DNA of 64,000 nt from NCBI GenBank assembly GCA_022835595.1, contig BQUP01000001.1:2976001-3040000 (forward strand). Reading direction: 5' to 3'. Positions 49,239 through 61,149 of this stretch are shown here, one piece after another; within the stretch, counting starts at the first letter, position 1, and every line of letters begins with the position of its first letter. This DNA comes from Cystobasidium ongulense (taxonomy: Eukaryota; Basidiomycota; Cystobasidiomycetes; Cystobasidiales; Cystobasidiaceae). The notes beneath the pieces are model-generated. The model was not told where the DNA came from. It saw nothing but the letters and a program-made list of their open reading frames with translations, and did not search any database. Position numbers and translations under genes: made by a program.

Positions 49239-50900
49239 TTACACCGTCCGCGCAGGCGGAGCGCTCGATGTTACCGTTCCATCCTTCTTCCCGTCCTTTG
49301 CACCGGGCTGAGGACCTCCCAGCCATCCCCCGAAGAAGCCGGTCTCTGCAGAATCAGGCTCTTCTATCTGTCGTAGACCTAGATCTTCTGCCGATGGTGG
49401 ACGTGGAGGTGCCGGAGGAGGAGGTGCAGGCTTGGTAGACATGTAGGCCATCGCGATGAGAGCTAGAGTCGCTATCATGACTGCGAAAAGAATGATAAAT
49501 TGTTAGTTCCATGTTGTCGTAGTTGAGCTCCGTGAAAAGCTAGGCTTACCGATTGACCTTCTCGTCTGTATCCATTTACTAGTCTCCAAAGCAGCTTTCG
49601 TGTCACCAACAAGTAACGAGAACTTGTTATTTAAATCCAAGATCTTTTGTTCAATAGCAGCAATATCAGCACTAGCTTCATCTTTTCTATTATTTAAATC
49701 CAGTTGATTATCATTTCTTAAATTATTCATTTCTTCACGCATTTTCTGTCCTAGAGAATCAATTTCTCTTTGTAGTTGCGATCCTAGACTTCTTAGTGCA
49801 ATTGCGTCTGTTCTAGATGTCATTTGAACTTCTGTTCTTAATTCTGATAATGCTGCAGAGAAAAGGTAGGCTTCATTCTCTACATCGGCCTTTGCTACTA
49901 GATCCCGTGATGCTTCTTCTTCTGCCATGACGAGAAGTGCTTTCGTAGTGCGCATCAGCTCTTCCGCGGCTTCCCGATCGAAAGCATCATCCCTCTCTAG
50001 GCGTGCCACGAAGCGATAGGTATTGAATGGATGCCGAATATGTGGAATGGGAACGTTCTTGAGTGGTATAAAAGGCAAGAAGCCTAGGGTGTTGGGCGAG
50101 TCTGAGGAGGAAGATGAGGAAGAGGACGATGAAGAAGAAGAAGAAGACGATGATGAGCTCCCTCCGTTGTCTGAAGGCTGACTGTCCGATGCGCCAAAGT
50201 ATGCAGGAGGTGGTGTGAGAGTCAATCCACCAGCTGATGCCGGTATCTGATTACCGCTTGCTGCAAAGGCATCTGATGAAGGCGAGTCGTCTGGCTGTGC
50301 GACGAACAGGCTGTTTGATACAGGTGTAGATCTTGAAGCATACTCCGCGAAAGAGCGAACGTGCTCTGCGGCGTTGGCTGCAGGTGAGACCGGCTGTCCT
50401 GCCTGTTCAAGGGTGCTTGATGTGGATAGATCTTCTGTAGCTTTGCCCTTGCCTTTATCAGACTTGACATTCGTACTTGCAGAGACTACGTTATCCGATT
50501 CTAGTAGAGAGTCCCTCTTAGCTTTGCTATCTATCTTTCGCTGCTTCTTTTCCTGTTGTAGAAGCCTGCGGTGTGCTGCGTTGGGGGCGCGCGCAGATGA
50601 TGATGCAGGTCCAGCGAACGAAGCAACCAGCTCGGCGTTGGGAGCGGTGAGAGGTCCATCCTCGGCGGCGCGGATATCGATATTGCTAGCACTCCCTTCC
50701 TGGCTTGTCCCTGATGTCGTTGCTGTGTCTATTCTTTGCGCGTCTGTACTGCTTGCACTTCGCACGGCCTCGCTCAATGAAGTCGGAGTCGACGATGGGC
50801 GTGTTGATTGTGAAGCTGGCTCTAGGAAGCTGCGAGCAGATATATACGGTGGCAGACAGCGTCGCCGTGCTATCACGCGCGCTGCTTGTCGAGCAAACAT
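49239..50900 (-). CDS. FMP32/MCUR1-like mitochondrial coiled-coil protein (DUF1640)
   Basis: Exons 50900-49550 and 49480-49239 (complement) give 530 residues. An Arg-rich presequence (MFARQAARVIARRRCLPP) is followed by a long low-complexity region with a run of about 24 serines near 50105-50170, then the DUF1640 core: HPFNTYRFVARLERD, KADVENEAYLFSAALSELRT, and NNRKDEASADIAAIEQKI in a long coiled coil, then a membrane helix (MIATLALIAMAYM) and a Pro-rich tail. Yeast Fmp32 is an inner-membrane factor for cytochrome oxidase assembly; animal MCUR1 tunes the calcium uniporter. The N-terminal 280 residues far exceed the usual family leader. Confidence 0.88.
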
Positions 50901-51059
50901 GATGGCGTGGTGGTGTGGTAGCGGAAAGACGGCCAGCCGCGACGGTGCAACAACTACAGCAGCTGTTTAGGTGGCAAAGACTGGTACTACATACGGTACA
51001 CGCGGCAGGAAGACTGATGCGAAAATGCGATTGTCCTTGATTCAAACTCTGCGTCTATG

Positions 51060-53272
51060 CTACACCTGTACCGAATTACTCCACTCTCCAGCTGGACCGT
51101 CCACCGCTATGCCCCGAATCATGACCGTGCCCTGCGAGTGAGGAGGTAGATAGAAAGCCAATTTACCTTCTTCAACAGCATCAGTGATTCCTGTGCCTAT
51201 ATTTTGCCATTGAGGTTCCTGCTCTGGCGATGATGCATGTGCAAGCCAAACTTCGTATGAAATAGCCCAAGCTGCTCCGCGCCAGGAAACACTTCCATTC
51301 CCATTTGACCAAAGGTGTGGTGCATTAGGAACGGGAAATTGCTGCGGTACTTGCTCGCGATTAATGTTGAAGGATGCATGTCGAATGTACTCTATAATTC
51401 TGTATTCCTTCTCGTCCCAATGGTCAGGTTTGGTTCTGCTTTGCGAAACAACTGGGTTGGGCCAGCCGGGAACGTGATAAGCGGAATTGTTCTCGTCTTC
51501 TCGGTGTGTTTTGAAACCTCCCTTGGCTGAATGAGGGCGCAGAGACCATATGAGTGACCCTGACGCTCCTGCTTGCTCGGCAGCCGAAAGAAACAGAGCA
51601 TAATCGTTCATACTGTCGAAGAAGCCATATTCGGCCACAACGAATCTGTAATTCGGAACAATTTCAGCTAACGAACGTTGTCTCATGCCGCTCAATATTC
51701 ACTCACGCCTTTCCATATTTGCGCGCAAAGCTTGTTTCTTTCTTGACCCGAGTAGCATCACCAGCTGTTGTACACGTCAGTGACATGATCCAAATTGAAG
51801 GTCTGAATTCGACTCACTGCCGTAGTAGTGGTAGTCCAGTATGTCAACGTCCTTGCTTTTGAGGGCCTCCTTGGCATAACAATCCTCGAAGCGATCAGCT
51901 TTTGCGAAAGAGCCATCCATGACGAGGGTATGTGGAGCAAGGGATTTGATGTGGTGTGCGATTTCAGCTTTACAAACCACACAGACTGTCAGCACATTCT
52001 GCGACTACATCGGCATCACGTTTCCCTTACCTGTCCATTCTCCAGGTGGAGGACGTTTTCCTCTGAAGTTGTGCTGCAGCTCATTGCCTGTCTGCCAGGC
52101 CAAGACACTCGGATCATCGCCGTATCGCTTGCCAGTGACAGTGTTGACACGGTTCAGCAGAAAATTGAGAAGAGTTTTGAATCTGCATCGAGCGTGTCAA
52201 TGACCGAGAACAACTATAGCGGTCGCCCAAATGATGTCTCACGATTCAATCATTTCGCGATCTGGTATTGTAGGTTGTATGCGAGAAGGCGTGAGCACTT
52301 GTCTCAGTAGGTCGTAGTGGTATCGCTGAGTAATACATACCCGTGAAGAAGTCGACATTCTTCTTTGCTGTTTGATAATCCCAGCTTGGATTCTTGCGGT
52401 AAATGATCATGTCCACCCAATTTCCGACCTATTACCGGTATCTTGTCAGAAACACTAGGCTTGTCCTGAGCTGCTGTCAGCTCACCCAATTATCATTCGC
52501 GCTGCCGAACTACGACACGGAAGAAACGGTCAGATAATGCTTTATGTGCTTGGGAGATTAGCTGGCTCACGTCTTGGCTGATTATAGGAATAATTAAGCG
52601 GACATCGTCTGCATGGGACAGTGTTACAGCCATTAGCCTATACTTGGCTTTCAGGTGAGGGTAACCTACACTTTTCTGCCATTGCCAGGACATGGTCCAT
52701 CTGTAATAAATGCATTTTAATTAGTACTAACTTGCTGAGCATACAGCGGAATGCTCTACCTTCTTAAAAGGACCCTCGTCATAGATCCAGTCACCTTTCT
52801 GGTGATCCCAGCCGTTGATGTGGCCAGCATCTCCAAAGTGAGGGCTTGTGCCCTTAATCTTCATTGTATATGTTCTAGTAACTCGCCTTCCGAAGCCAGC
52901 GAGCGTTCTCATGGTGTCTTCGACCTCGAAAGGGTGTCCATCCAGAAGTTCAGGCGCGTTGAGACTCGCAAAGCGGAACGGCGTCCCATCATCAAGTGCA
53001 AGCAAGCCATCTCGGAGAACTACGAATGGACGACCTGCAGGCTTTGCAGGCTTCGGTCGTGTACCGTGTGGTATAGGCGGAGGCTGTCGCTGGCTTCCGC
53101 CAGTACTGCCCCCGATCACCTCTTGCTTCGACGCCTTGAGCTTTGCAAGCATGTCTTGAACGCCCATCGCAGAGTCGAGCAACAGATGGTATGCAATGTA
53201 GAGAGTTGCGAAGAAGGAAAGCCAGAGGATCAGTCTGCGGCGGAGAGTTGAGCTGCTGCGATCATCGGGCAT
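51060..53272 (-). CDS. membrane-anchored GH5 mannanase-like glycoside hydrolase
   Basis: Ten exons (complement): 53272-52760, 52700-52670, 52608-52571, 52509-52486, 52428-52341, 52261-52243, 52182-52031, 51967-51818, 51764-51707 and 51645-51060, giving 552 residues. A short basic tail and signal-anchor (LILWLSFFATLYIAYHLLL) mark a type II protein. The GH5 barrel follows: FVVLRDGLLALDDGTPFRFA, NWVDMIIYR, acid/base Glu in LAWQTGNELQ, DILDYHYYG, and nucleophile Glu in VVAEYGFF. A beta-sandwich-like tail with WSNGNGSVSWRGAAWAISYE follows. It resembles fungal beta-mannanase-type GH5 enzymes of the cell surface or Golgi. Exons of 31, 38, 24 and 19 bases occur together in the catalytic region. Confidence 0.88.
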
Positions 53273-53746
53273 CAACAAACATGGTGGTAAAGACGGAACC
53301 GCCGCGCCTTGGCTTTGGACACAGTGATTTTCGCAAGAGCTTGGACATGGTCACTTTTCTTCCTTCTGCGCAAACAAGTGCAATATAGTGACAAAGACAA
53401 GAACGCGAAACTTAAGTTTGATAACAACTCATCCCTCTAGAGAGAATGCTGTCTGGAAATGAGTTCACTATTCGGCTAGACGAGTACTGATAGGTCCCGC
53501 ACAGAACAAATACAGTGAAATTAGCTTGGTCGAGGCTTGCGAGCCCTGACATTCGGTTTGCAGAATCCTTGCACACCGAAGTTTTGTCGAGCTCATATAT
53601 TAGTAGAAGCAGCCGCCTTGAATATCCTTGTGCGCCGCTACGCCAACAAGGTTGCAGACCGGAACGACGAAAGATCATTGCATACCAACACGCTTGGAAG
53701 TATACTTGGTTTCTCACTTTATGGTCAGTACCAATGAATCGCTGCT
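53273..53746. other. intergenic region upstream of the GH5 gene
   Basis: 474 bases between two minus-strand genes. Frames on either strand have no recognisable content. Confidence 0.4.
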
Positions 53747-54882
53747 TTACTGCCTGCTAGGTTTTCTCGCCCATCCGTAAGCTTTAGGGTCCAAAGCGCT
53801 CTGGTTCTCAAAGTCGATATCCATTTCTGTGTTACCAACGATTCAGCTTTGTGTCAGCTACCTTTGGTGAAATTCTATCTGGTCCAGAGAACCGACCTTT
53901 CGTTTCGGCCCATTCAAAGCTTTCGAGGATCCATTTGTCAGTAGCCCGATTCAGGTTGCAACCTCCAAACAGGAACTTCCACATTGGGTTTAGTCGGTCT
54001 ACGTAGTTCCGAGGTGTATAAGTGACGAGTTCGTGTCTGTACCTGGTGATCCAAAAGTACTTACCTTGTGTCTGACGGGCTCCTTGATGTTTCGAAGCGA
54101 CATGTTCGAAGAAGTAGAATGTACCGCCCGGCTTCAAGTAGTCATACAAGGCCGCAATCACTTTCCTGGAAGTACTATTTGACTCAGCGATTGAAGCCTT
54201 TGGCAGATAGATGGCTCTAACTGACCTTGACTCTGGAATACCGCAGAGAGCTAGCAGAGACACTACAGAATCTACGCTCTCGTGACCCAGTCCTGTAAGT
54301 TCTTCAACTTTTGCTTTCTCTTCCGCTCCGCAAGGCACAATCTGGAACTGTCCCTCCTTGAAACCGGCAGCTAGGGCGTTCTTCTTGAGACCTTCATGCA
54401 TTCCTGGATTAGGTTCTACTAGAAGAAGTCTCGAAATCTTGCTGGCATCAAGATACCTGCAAAGGGCGTATGTTGTCAGCTGATTTCCCGCAAGTTAGTT
54501 AGGGACAAACCCAAAGCTTACTTCAGATTTTGTCCAAGGCCGCTCCCGAGATCTAGAACGACGCCCGATATCTGTTAAGGGGACTAGTTTAGCTGGACTA
54601 TCTAGGAATAAGACGCAATCTGTACGAACTGGCTTCATGAAAGGCTCTTTATATTTGGCGTAGCGCTTGTCAAGGGGATCAGCCATATTCTTCCATATCC
54701 TATTATAAAAAAATTAGGCTGCTCTTAGCCTTCATATTGTCATGTGTACTTTAATGCGTTGATCTGATAACCTACGTTGCAAAGGCGGCCCGCTGACTAC
54801 GCTTCAAGCTGGTGAGAATGGTAGGATCTTGAACGGCGCTGATGAGGAGCGCCAGAGGTCCAACAATGACGCCTGAGAGCAT
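53747..54882 (-). CDS. class I SAM-dependent methyltransferase (METTL7-like)
   Basis: Exons 54882-54776, 54699-54630, 54571-54522, 54456-54226, 54165-53897 and 53826-53747 (complement) give 268 residues. A hydrophobic N-terminus (GVIVGPLALLISAV) precedes the Rossmann fold: motif I VVLDLGSGLGQNLKYL, LLLVEPNPGMHEGL as the acidic loop, SVVSLLALCGIP, then YDYLKPGGTFYFFEHV. The order and the N-terminal helix resemble METTL7-type thiol or lipid-linked methyltransferases on ER or lipid droplets. The substrate is unknown. The donor GTTCGT at 54629 is unusual, so that junction is less sure; all phases agree. Confidence 0.85.
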
Positions 54883-55221
54883 TCATTTCAGCATTGTGCC
54901 GCATCTTGTTTCATTCGCAATGCCCCACCTAGAGCCAGAAAGAACCATGCAGACTGCACGCCAAGCGCGTCACACGCATCCATGCCCGCTTGGAAGACAC
55001 TCTGCATCTTGCACGGCGTAAGTCAGAAGCTGAGATGAGTAGCAATGGGTTGATGTGGACACTATCAAAGCAGCGAGAAATGCAGAAGCAAGAGCAGTCC
55101 ATCATGACCTTTCTCCACCACTTTACAGCATGATCGGCCAGATGACCGGCTGCCCGGCCGGAAAATGAATACACTACGAGTGCTTTTGTTTAATAGCCCC
55201 AGTACAATAACGCAGACTATT
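54883..55221. other. intergenic region before the dehydrogenase 3' end
   Basis: 339 bases with no supported gene. It includes the promoter of the methyltransferase gene. Confidence 0.4.
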
Positions 55222-56488
55222 CTATACAGACCATTTGTACTTTTCCTTTGCTTTACGTGCGATAAAGCCCGGTGCTATGACCATGCCAACTTTGGCTACC
55301 CACCAGTATAAGCCAGGTAGCCATACTTCGTCAATCTCGCAGTCTATGGCTCTCTTTACTTGCTCCGCTACATACTCGGGCGACATGGCACTCTTCTCGT
55401 ATTGCTGAACTGCTGCATGTTCTGATACCGTACCGCTTGCGCTCTCTTGGGCATCAAGCGACTTCTCCCTCAATCCTGTACTTATGCTTGCGGGATGGAT
55501 AATGCTGATACCAACGCCGCGAGAGTGAACCTCTGAAGCCTTTCCCACTGGAAGACTATCCAACTCTGTCCGGAGACAACGGAGGAACATCGACAAAGCA
55601 GCTTTGTGAGCAGCATAGATGCTTCGGGTAGGGGCAGGTATCTCCGCAGCGACCGACGAAAGAACCGCAATACGAGGACGGGACGACTGTTGGAGAAGTG
55701 GGAGGAAAACGTTGATAGTGTTCATGCAGGAAAGTACGTTGGCGTCGTAAGAAGCTTTAGCTATGCTGATTAGGGAGTTGCCCTTGTGTAATTCGGAGTC
55801 AGCCGATGTAGTTCTGCTTGCGTCTCCCTGCCTCTTCTCGGAACCAGACTCGCGTCCAAGTTCCACGAAACCAAGTGTTGTGAGAGCTCCAACGCTGTCG
55901 ATACCCGCGAGTCAGTATATATTTGGCTAGGATTTGCGGGCGTGAAGCTATTCACCAAAATATCAAAGTGTCGATCCTGCCTGACCCGGACAGAATCTGC
56001 ATAACCTCAGCCAAACGCCTCATGCTATCTTCCGAACCTGCGTTCGCGACATGCGCTGCTACACGCTTGCATCCAGTGCTTCTTTCGATCTCTTCCTGGA
56101 TGTCTCGAATCTCAGTTCGGCGTGCGACTAGGTGTATCATGCGGTTTGGATGTGTGTCCCATGATTTGGCATATAGTCTTGCTGTTTCCAAACCGACCCC
56201 AGAAGAGGCGCCTATAATCATAACTACCTCATCTTGAACCTGACGTTTTGGCTTCTTGGTCGGTCCACGAAGCCACCATGCAGCGACAGCCGCTGATACC
56301 GTTAATATAGAAACCAAGCCTTTGGGAGACTTGATGATATTCAAGAATAGATCTGGATAGCTATCGTGGTACATATCATAGTTCATTCGTGTTTTGAGGG
56401 TGTCGGCGTTGAAAAGAGCTTCTCCGAATGGATCTGTCTGTTGCTCTCTTGCCTCAGGACGCGCCTGGCTCTTTTCACTTTCATCCAT
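55222..56488 (-). CDS. short-chain dehydrogenase/reductase with N-terminal anchor
   Basis: Exons 56488-55956 and 55894-55222 (complement) give 401 residues. A helix (LVSILTVSAAVAAWWL) precedes the Rossmann fold with the cofactor loop MIIGASSGVGLETARLYA. The catalytic site shows AVLSSVAAEIPAPTRSIYAAHKAAL, with Ser and the YxxxK pair. The C-terminus has a second hydrophobic stretch. It resembles 11-beta-HSD and sphinganine-reductase-like ER enzymes. The minus frame is open to 56713, but the ATG at 56488 is chosen because upstream sequence belongs to the promoter and first exon of divergent POLD2. Substrate unknown. Confidence 0.85.
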
Positions 56489-56529
56489 TTGCTCCACGAA
56501 ACAAATCTGCAAAGGCGTAGGAGACCAAA

Positions 56530-58413
56530 ATGGAGATTGAGTGAGTGGCTGCTCACTGTATACAGAGACGGGGCCGAGAGTCGTATTGCAATTCTGACAT
56601 GCTCGCATCCTACTCTCGCGTAACAGCCAGCCTGAAGCGTCCACTTCCACCGGGCCGCTCACTCGAGCTTCAACAACATATGACACTCTCGAGCCATTGA
56701 GTAGTACGTTCAAGGTCCAGAAGGCTTCAGGGTCTGGTCCCAGTAATGGCGCGTTCAGGAACCAATATGCGTCTGTTTATTACAACCGATTGATGGCTCT
56801 GAAGAATATCGTTAGAGAGACTGCAGAGAAGCGGTGGAGTAGCGTCGGTAGGTCATACTGCAATCAAGACGCACATTCTTCTGCATCTGCTGAACACCGC
56901 TTCTTCTTTGCTGCGTCCTTGCCTTGCTATCTACGCGACCGTCGTGATCGCAACTTTGATAATATCAGTCTCGCAACAAGCATCCCAGAAGCAAAAGTCA
57001 CAGCGAGTGCTTGATATACGACAAGGGACGCTAAGCTATGTCATCGGTACGATATACATGGAGATGCGTTTGAAGCCCAATATCTTGGAAGAACTTGCGA
57101 GAGAGGTGAGTGTTTGATTGAGTCGCAATACTGCCTCGATTCTCAAGCTAATTGATAATATAGCAATTCATCGCAGCACCACCACCTCGGACGAAATTCC
57201 TGTCGGATGACGATGAAATCATGCTGGAAGACGAGTCGGGCCGTGTCAGGCTAGTGGGGCAAATTATGGAAGACAGGAAGTATCCTCTGGTGACAGGTAC
57301 GTCCAATTTTCCATCCTATGAAACGATTCTATAACTCATGCCGTACCCTTCTTCCACAGGCGTGATCGCAGCTGTTCTAGGCGCAGAAAACGCATCGGGT
57401 GATTTCGAAGTTGTAGACATTTGTTTCGCGGGAATGCCACCACAACCCTCCTCGTCTACTAAGGCGACGAACGGAAAAGCAAAGGCAGATGACAGTCAAC
57501 TGGCAGAAGAAGAAGCAGAGAAGGACGATGACACTTTTGTCGCTCTAGTTTCTGGACTTGAACTCGGGACGAACGAACAAGCTTCGGATCATAGAGTTGG
57601 ATTGCTTGCAGAATGGTTATTGGGTGAAGTCGGAGGACTGAAAGTAAGCTAGAGTTTCTCTGCCTGACTTCAAACAATGCTCTTACTGACGAACCTATGT
57701 TTCTGCAGGAGCGTTTACGCGCATCACGGCTTAGCAGGCTCGTCCTTGCGGGGAATAGCATGTGCCAGCCTGTCAAAACCGGATCAACAGACGCTCCAAT
57801 AACTACAGAGAAAGACAAGAAACCGCGTAAGACGTACGGATATGATACATCGAACTACTCAAATGCTCCAACTGCACAACTAGACAATTTCCTCTCTGAA
57901 ATTCTACCTAGTATCGACGTTGACATCATGTGCGGTGCGAAAGATCCTGCAGGTACGACTCTTCCACAGCAGCCGTTGCATGTATCATTACTCCCAAACG
58001 CATCATCGTTCGACGGCCTCAATCTAACAACAAACCCTACATGGTTCGAAGTAGGAAACAAAAGCTTCCTAGGAACATCAGGACAGAATATAGATGATAT
58101 TTTCAGGTATCTAGAAAGTGATGATAGATTAAGTATGGCTTGTTCTACTCTAGAATGGGCGCATATGGCGCCTACTTCACCAGATACATTATTCTGCTAC
58201 CCGTTCCACGATCGTGATCCTTTCATCCTTACCAGAACTCCAGACGTTTATTTCATTGGTAATCAGCCTGCTTTTGAGACTAGATTAATCAAAAGTGAGA
58301 ACGAGGATAATGTTAAAAGCAGGGTAGTATTACTCCCGACTTTCGCGCAGACTGGTGAGATTGTTTTGCTTAATCTGCGGAATTTGCAGTGTAGTGTTGT
58401 TCAGTTTCAGTAG
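56530..58413 (+). CDS. POLD2: DNA polymerase delta small (B) subunit, POLD2/Cdc1/Pol31
   Basis: Exons 56530-56540, 56627-56847, 56969-57105, 57164-57296, 57360-57643 and 57709-58413 give 496 residues. Conserved blocks: FRNQYASVYYNRL, RVLDIRQGTLSYVIGTIYME, LKPNILEELA, DESGRVRLVGQI, SRLVLAGNSM, DIMCGAKDPAGTTLPQQPLH, and NIDDIFRYLESDDRL of the inactive phosphoesterase domain. The subunit bridges the catalytic subunit and Pol32 in lagging-strand synthesis. The first exon is 11 bases (MEI plus two), ended by a consensus GTGAGT donor. It is the only start found that joins the open frame in phase; no ATG lies in exon 2 before the conserved region. Confidence 0.9.
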
Positions 58414-58724
58414 GTTCGGTCTCGGGGAGTGACAATGTACTATAGCTACCAATCAGCCGTAATAATGTGCTCAGCTAGTCGCTTTGGAGTCCAATCAGAT
58501 GAGCAAAGTTCGCAATGGTTCAATCCACGTTAGGAAATGGGGGGCAACGATTACTTGTTGTCATTACTGCATTGCATCGCAAAGAGCCGACAACTCGCAG
58601 CTTGCTCGAAAAAAACAATGATACACGTGAACTCGCACAAAGTACGACAGCTTATCTATCCCGCTCACTCTTTTGATCTTTCTCCATCTATACCCTTTCG
58701 ATTTATTGATCTGACTGCGCTGCA
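58414..58724. other. convergent 3' region
   Basis: 311 bases between the POLD2 and proteasome gene ends. No gene was seen. Confidence 0.4.
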
Positions 58725-60379
58725 CTAATCAGTCTGCATATTTCCGGACCCACCGTCCGCTACGTTGTCACCTCCGGGTAGTACAGTTCCTTCAGTCGGT
58801 GCTTGAGCGCCAGCTTCTAGGGGTTCGTCATCAGGTACGCCCGTAGGAGCAGCTCCTTCTCTAGCTGGCATTCTTTCAAGATATGTGGATAGAGCATCTC
58901 CCTCGATAATCGTGAATCTATCAGCTAGGAAATTTTCACTTGATCCTGAAGTTGCTTGTATGCTCTTTATAGGTACGAATAAAGAAGCGGCGTCATTGGT
59001 CGAGCTTGTTAGTGTTGTGCTGTCTAGTGTGGGTTTGGGAGGCGCTTGAGCGACGAGCGATTGCGAGAGAATGGCAGAGATGGATGCTGGTCCGACTGTT
59101 GCGATGGAGGTGTTGAGTGTTGATAGCTCCTTGTCTTGCTGGAGAGTGTCGCGGAGGGCGTTTAGGCCATGCATGATGAGCTCGTCAAGCGACGCTGTAG
59201 AAGGGCAGAAGGGCGAACGATGTAAGCATACGATGAGAAACTCGACGCGTTTCGAGTGACTTGCAATCTGCGAATTCCTCAAAGTGCCTTTCTAAGTACG
59301 TCTTGGCGCTCTGGCTTCTCGCACCAATTGCCATTGCATAGTATTCGTATGTCACACCGGAAGGGGAGAACTCGAATAGATGTGGACCAGTCTCCTGTAG
59401 GTAGAAATGGTGGTCAGCATTTTGAAGGGTGATTTCACCAGACCTGGTATTATAACACCCACATCGTATCCCGCTACTAGGAAACCGACACCGTATGGCC
59501 GTCTTCCGTACATTTGCGTATTGTATTGCGCCTCTGTTGGTTGCGTGAGTGAACGAATGGAAAATCAGACTCTTATCGTGCATATCGTCGGTGGTAATCT
59601 ATGTACTTACTGTCTGAAATCGCATTGACTGCTCTGTTCACTGGAATAGGTCTCGCGTAGATCATCTTGGACGACATGGCTTGTTGTCTCATGAAGTCAC
59701 TGTGAAATAAGAACCGACAAGAGCAGAATAGAGATGCACAAGAATCAAGACATGGATGTAAGTAATTGCGTCTCAGCTTGCATGTATGTCCCTCGACCCA
59801 CCTCAGCACACGTGCATCCGAAGTGAGGCCGGCGATAGCGACACCGATATGGTCATCGATGCGAATGAGTTTCTTCTGGTAGCTTGCAAGTTCTCCTGTT
59901 GATCGCTGTTTCGTTGTAATAGCCATCATCGCAGGAGGGGTCATTGTAGTATGTATGGAAAGCAATGACGAAGCGCGTAGAATCAAGGACGATAGTTCAG
60001 CTTCAAGGATGGAGATAGCTCGATAGAATAGAAGAACACGTACCTTCAAGGTCAAGAGAATGACATGCGTCTTGCTCCTCAGTCCGACCGCAGCCGAGCC
60101 TTGCTTTACAGCTTCCATGGCATACTCGACTTGATGCAGCCTGCCCTGAGGCGAGAAGGTGGTGTTGCTGCAAGTTGCAAAGCCACAGGTCAGTACATGG
60201 ACATGAGCAGATATGACAAAGTCTCTTGAGAGCACTCACTCGCCATCGTAAGCTGAGATGGAGTGGATAGGCGAATGTCGTCGTCAGCTCTCGATTGTCC
60301 AGTGAATGCGCCTGACCAGCCAGGACAGCGGCAGTCGCCATCAGCACGCAGGCTGGCTTCACTCACTGTTGCGGAACAT
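58725..60379 (-). CDS. PRE5: 20S proteasome subunit alpha-6 (PSMA1/Pre5)
   Basis: Exons (complement): 60379-60367, 60252-60240, 60167-60044, 59905-59802, 59699-59611, 59533-59463, 59394-59265 and 59194-58725, giving 337 residues. The alpha signature [20 protein letters not shown] is followed by [50 protein letters not shown] and [16 protein letters not shown], the PSMA1 pattern. It forms the outer ring of the 20S core. The first two exons are 13 bases each and encode MFRNTYDGD. The last intron (59264-59195) starts GCAAGT and looks GC-AG; this gives [13 protein letters not shown] with exact family spacing. The acidic C-terminal tail is about 80 residues longer than in animals. Confidence 0.93.
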
Positions 60380-61149
60380 GGCGAATGACCAGACTGATGA
60401 TGAGGTGGATGGAGCGCTGGTGTGGTGGGTGTCCAAGTCGCGGTCGAGGTGAGCGCAATCACCAAAGGCAATCGACGAAGTTGGGTTGTAGCATTGTCGA
60501 TGCAATGTGTTGGCTCTTTTCGCTGCATCAATGCGCACCGAGCGAAGAACTTGGACAAGAACAGCCTACATTGTCGTACACGCTCTTCCTTTTGCAACTG
60601 CTAAGTCCCATCGAGGGCCATGTCCTCCGCACGACCCAGCTTTCGCCGAAACGACAGAACTCGAGGATCTGGACGAGGACAAGCTCAACGCAAACAGCCA
60701 GACTGACTCTCGCTAACGCTGCTGACCAATCTTGGCTGCGCTCTTCTCACCACTTGACTCCTCCTCGTTAGGGCTCCCCTCTCTTTAGCCCCGCAGTCAC
60801 TCCTCGTCGGTGCCTTACAAGCTTCCTTGTCTAGTATTCTACTACAGACGCTCCTTGGCGACAAGCCAAGGATTACCAAGGACTGGATCCTCTCCTGTCC
60901 CTCTGCCCTTCAACGCCCCTCGCAATGTCTCCTACTCCTTAATTCCAGCTCCAAGAAGGAAAGGAAAGGCGGACAGATCAACTTCAAGATTTTGCTAGAC
61001 CCATCTATCTCTCCTTTCCTTTCTTAGTGCATTCAACAGATTGGAATAGTATATCGACAGGAGAACAAATACCAGCTTACTTTCACAAGGCGTTATTCCC
61101 TTGCATCCCCTAGTCCTTCAAGCCTCCACGTTAACGCATAACTTCCAGC
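60380..61149. other. divergent intergenic region, proteasome / 7TM gene
   Basis: 770 bases. The plus-strand frames at 60507-60716 (ending in an acidic TTELEDLDEDKLNANS stretch) and 60827-61027 could be exons of an unrecognised gene or leader sequence of the downstream gene. I see no donor/acceptor chain that makes a sensible protein, so no gene is called. Confidence 0.4.

Noticed and set aside
60385-60771. 128-codon plus-strand frame over the first exon of the proteasome gene
   Set aside because: It overlaps the proteasome start and promoter on the opposite strand, and its composition (Trp/Cys/Arg-rich) is typical of a chance frame.
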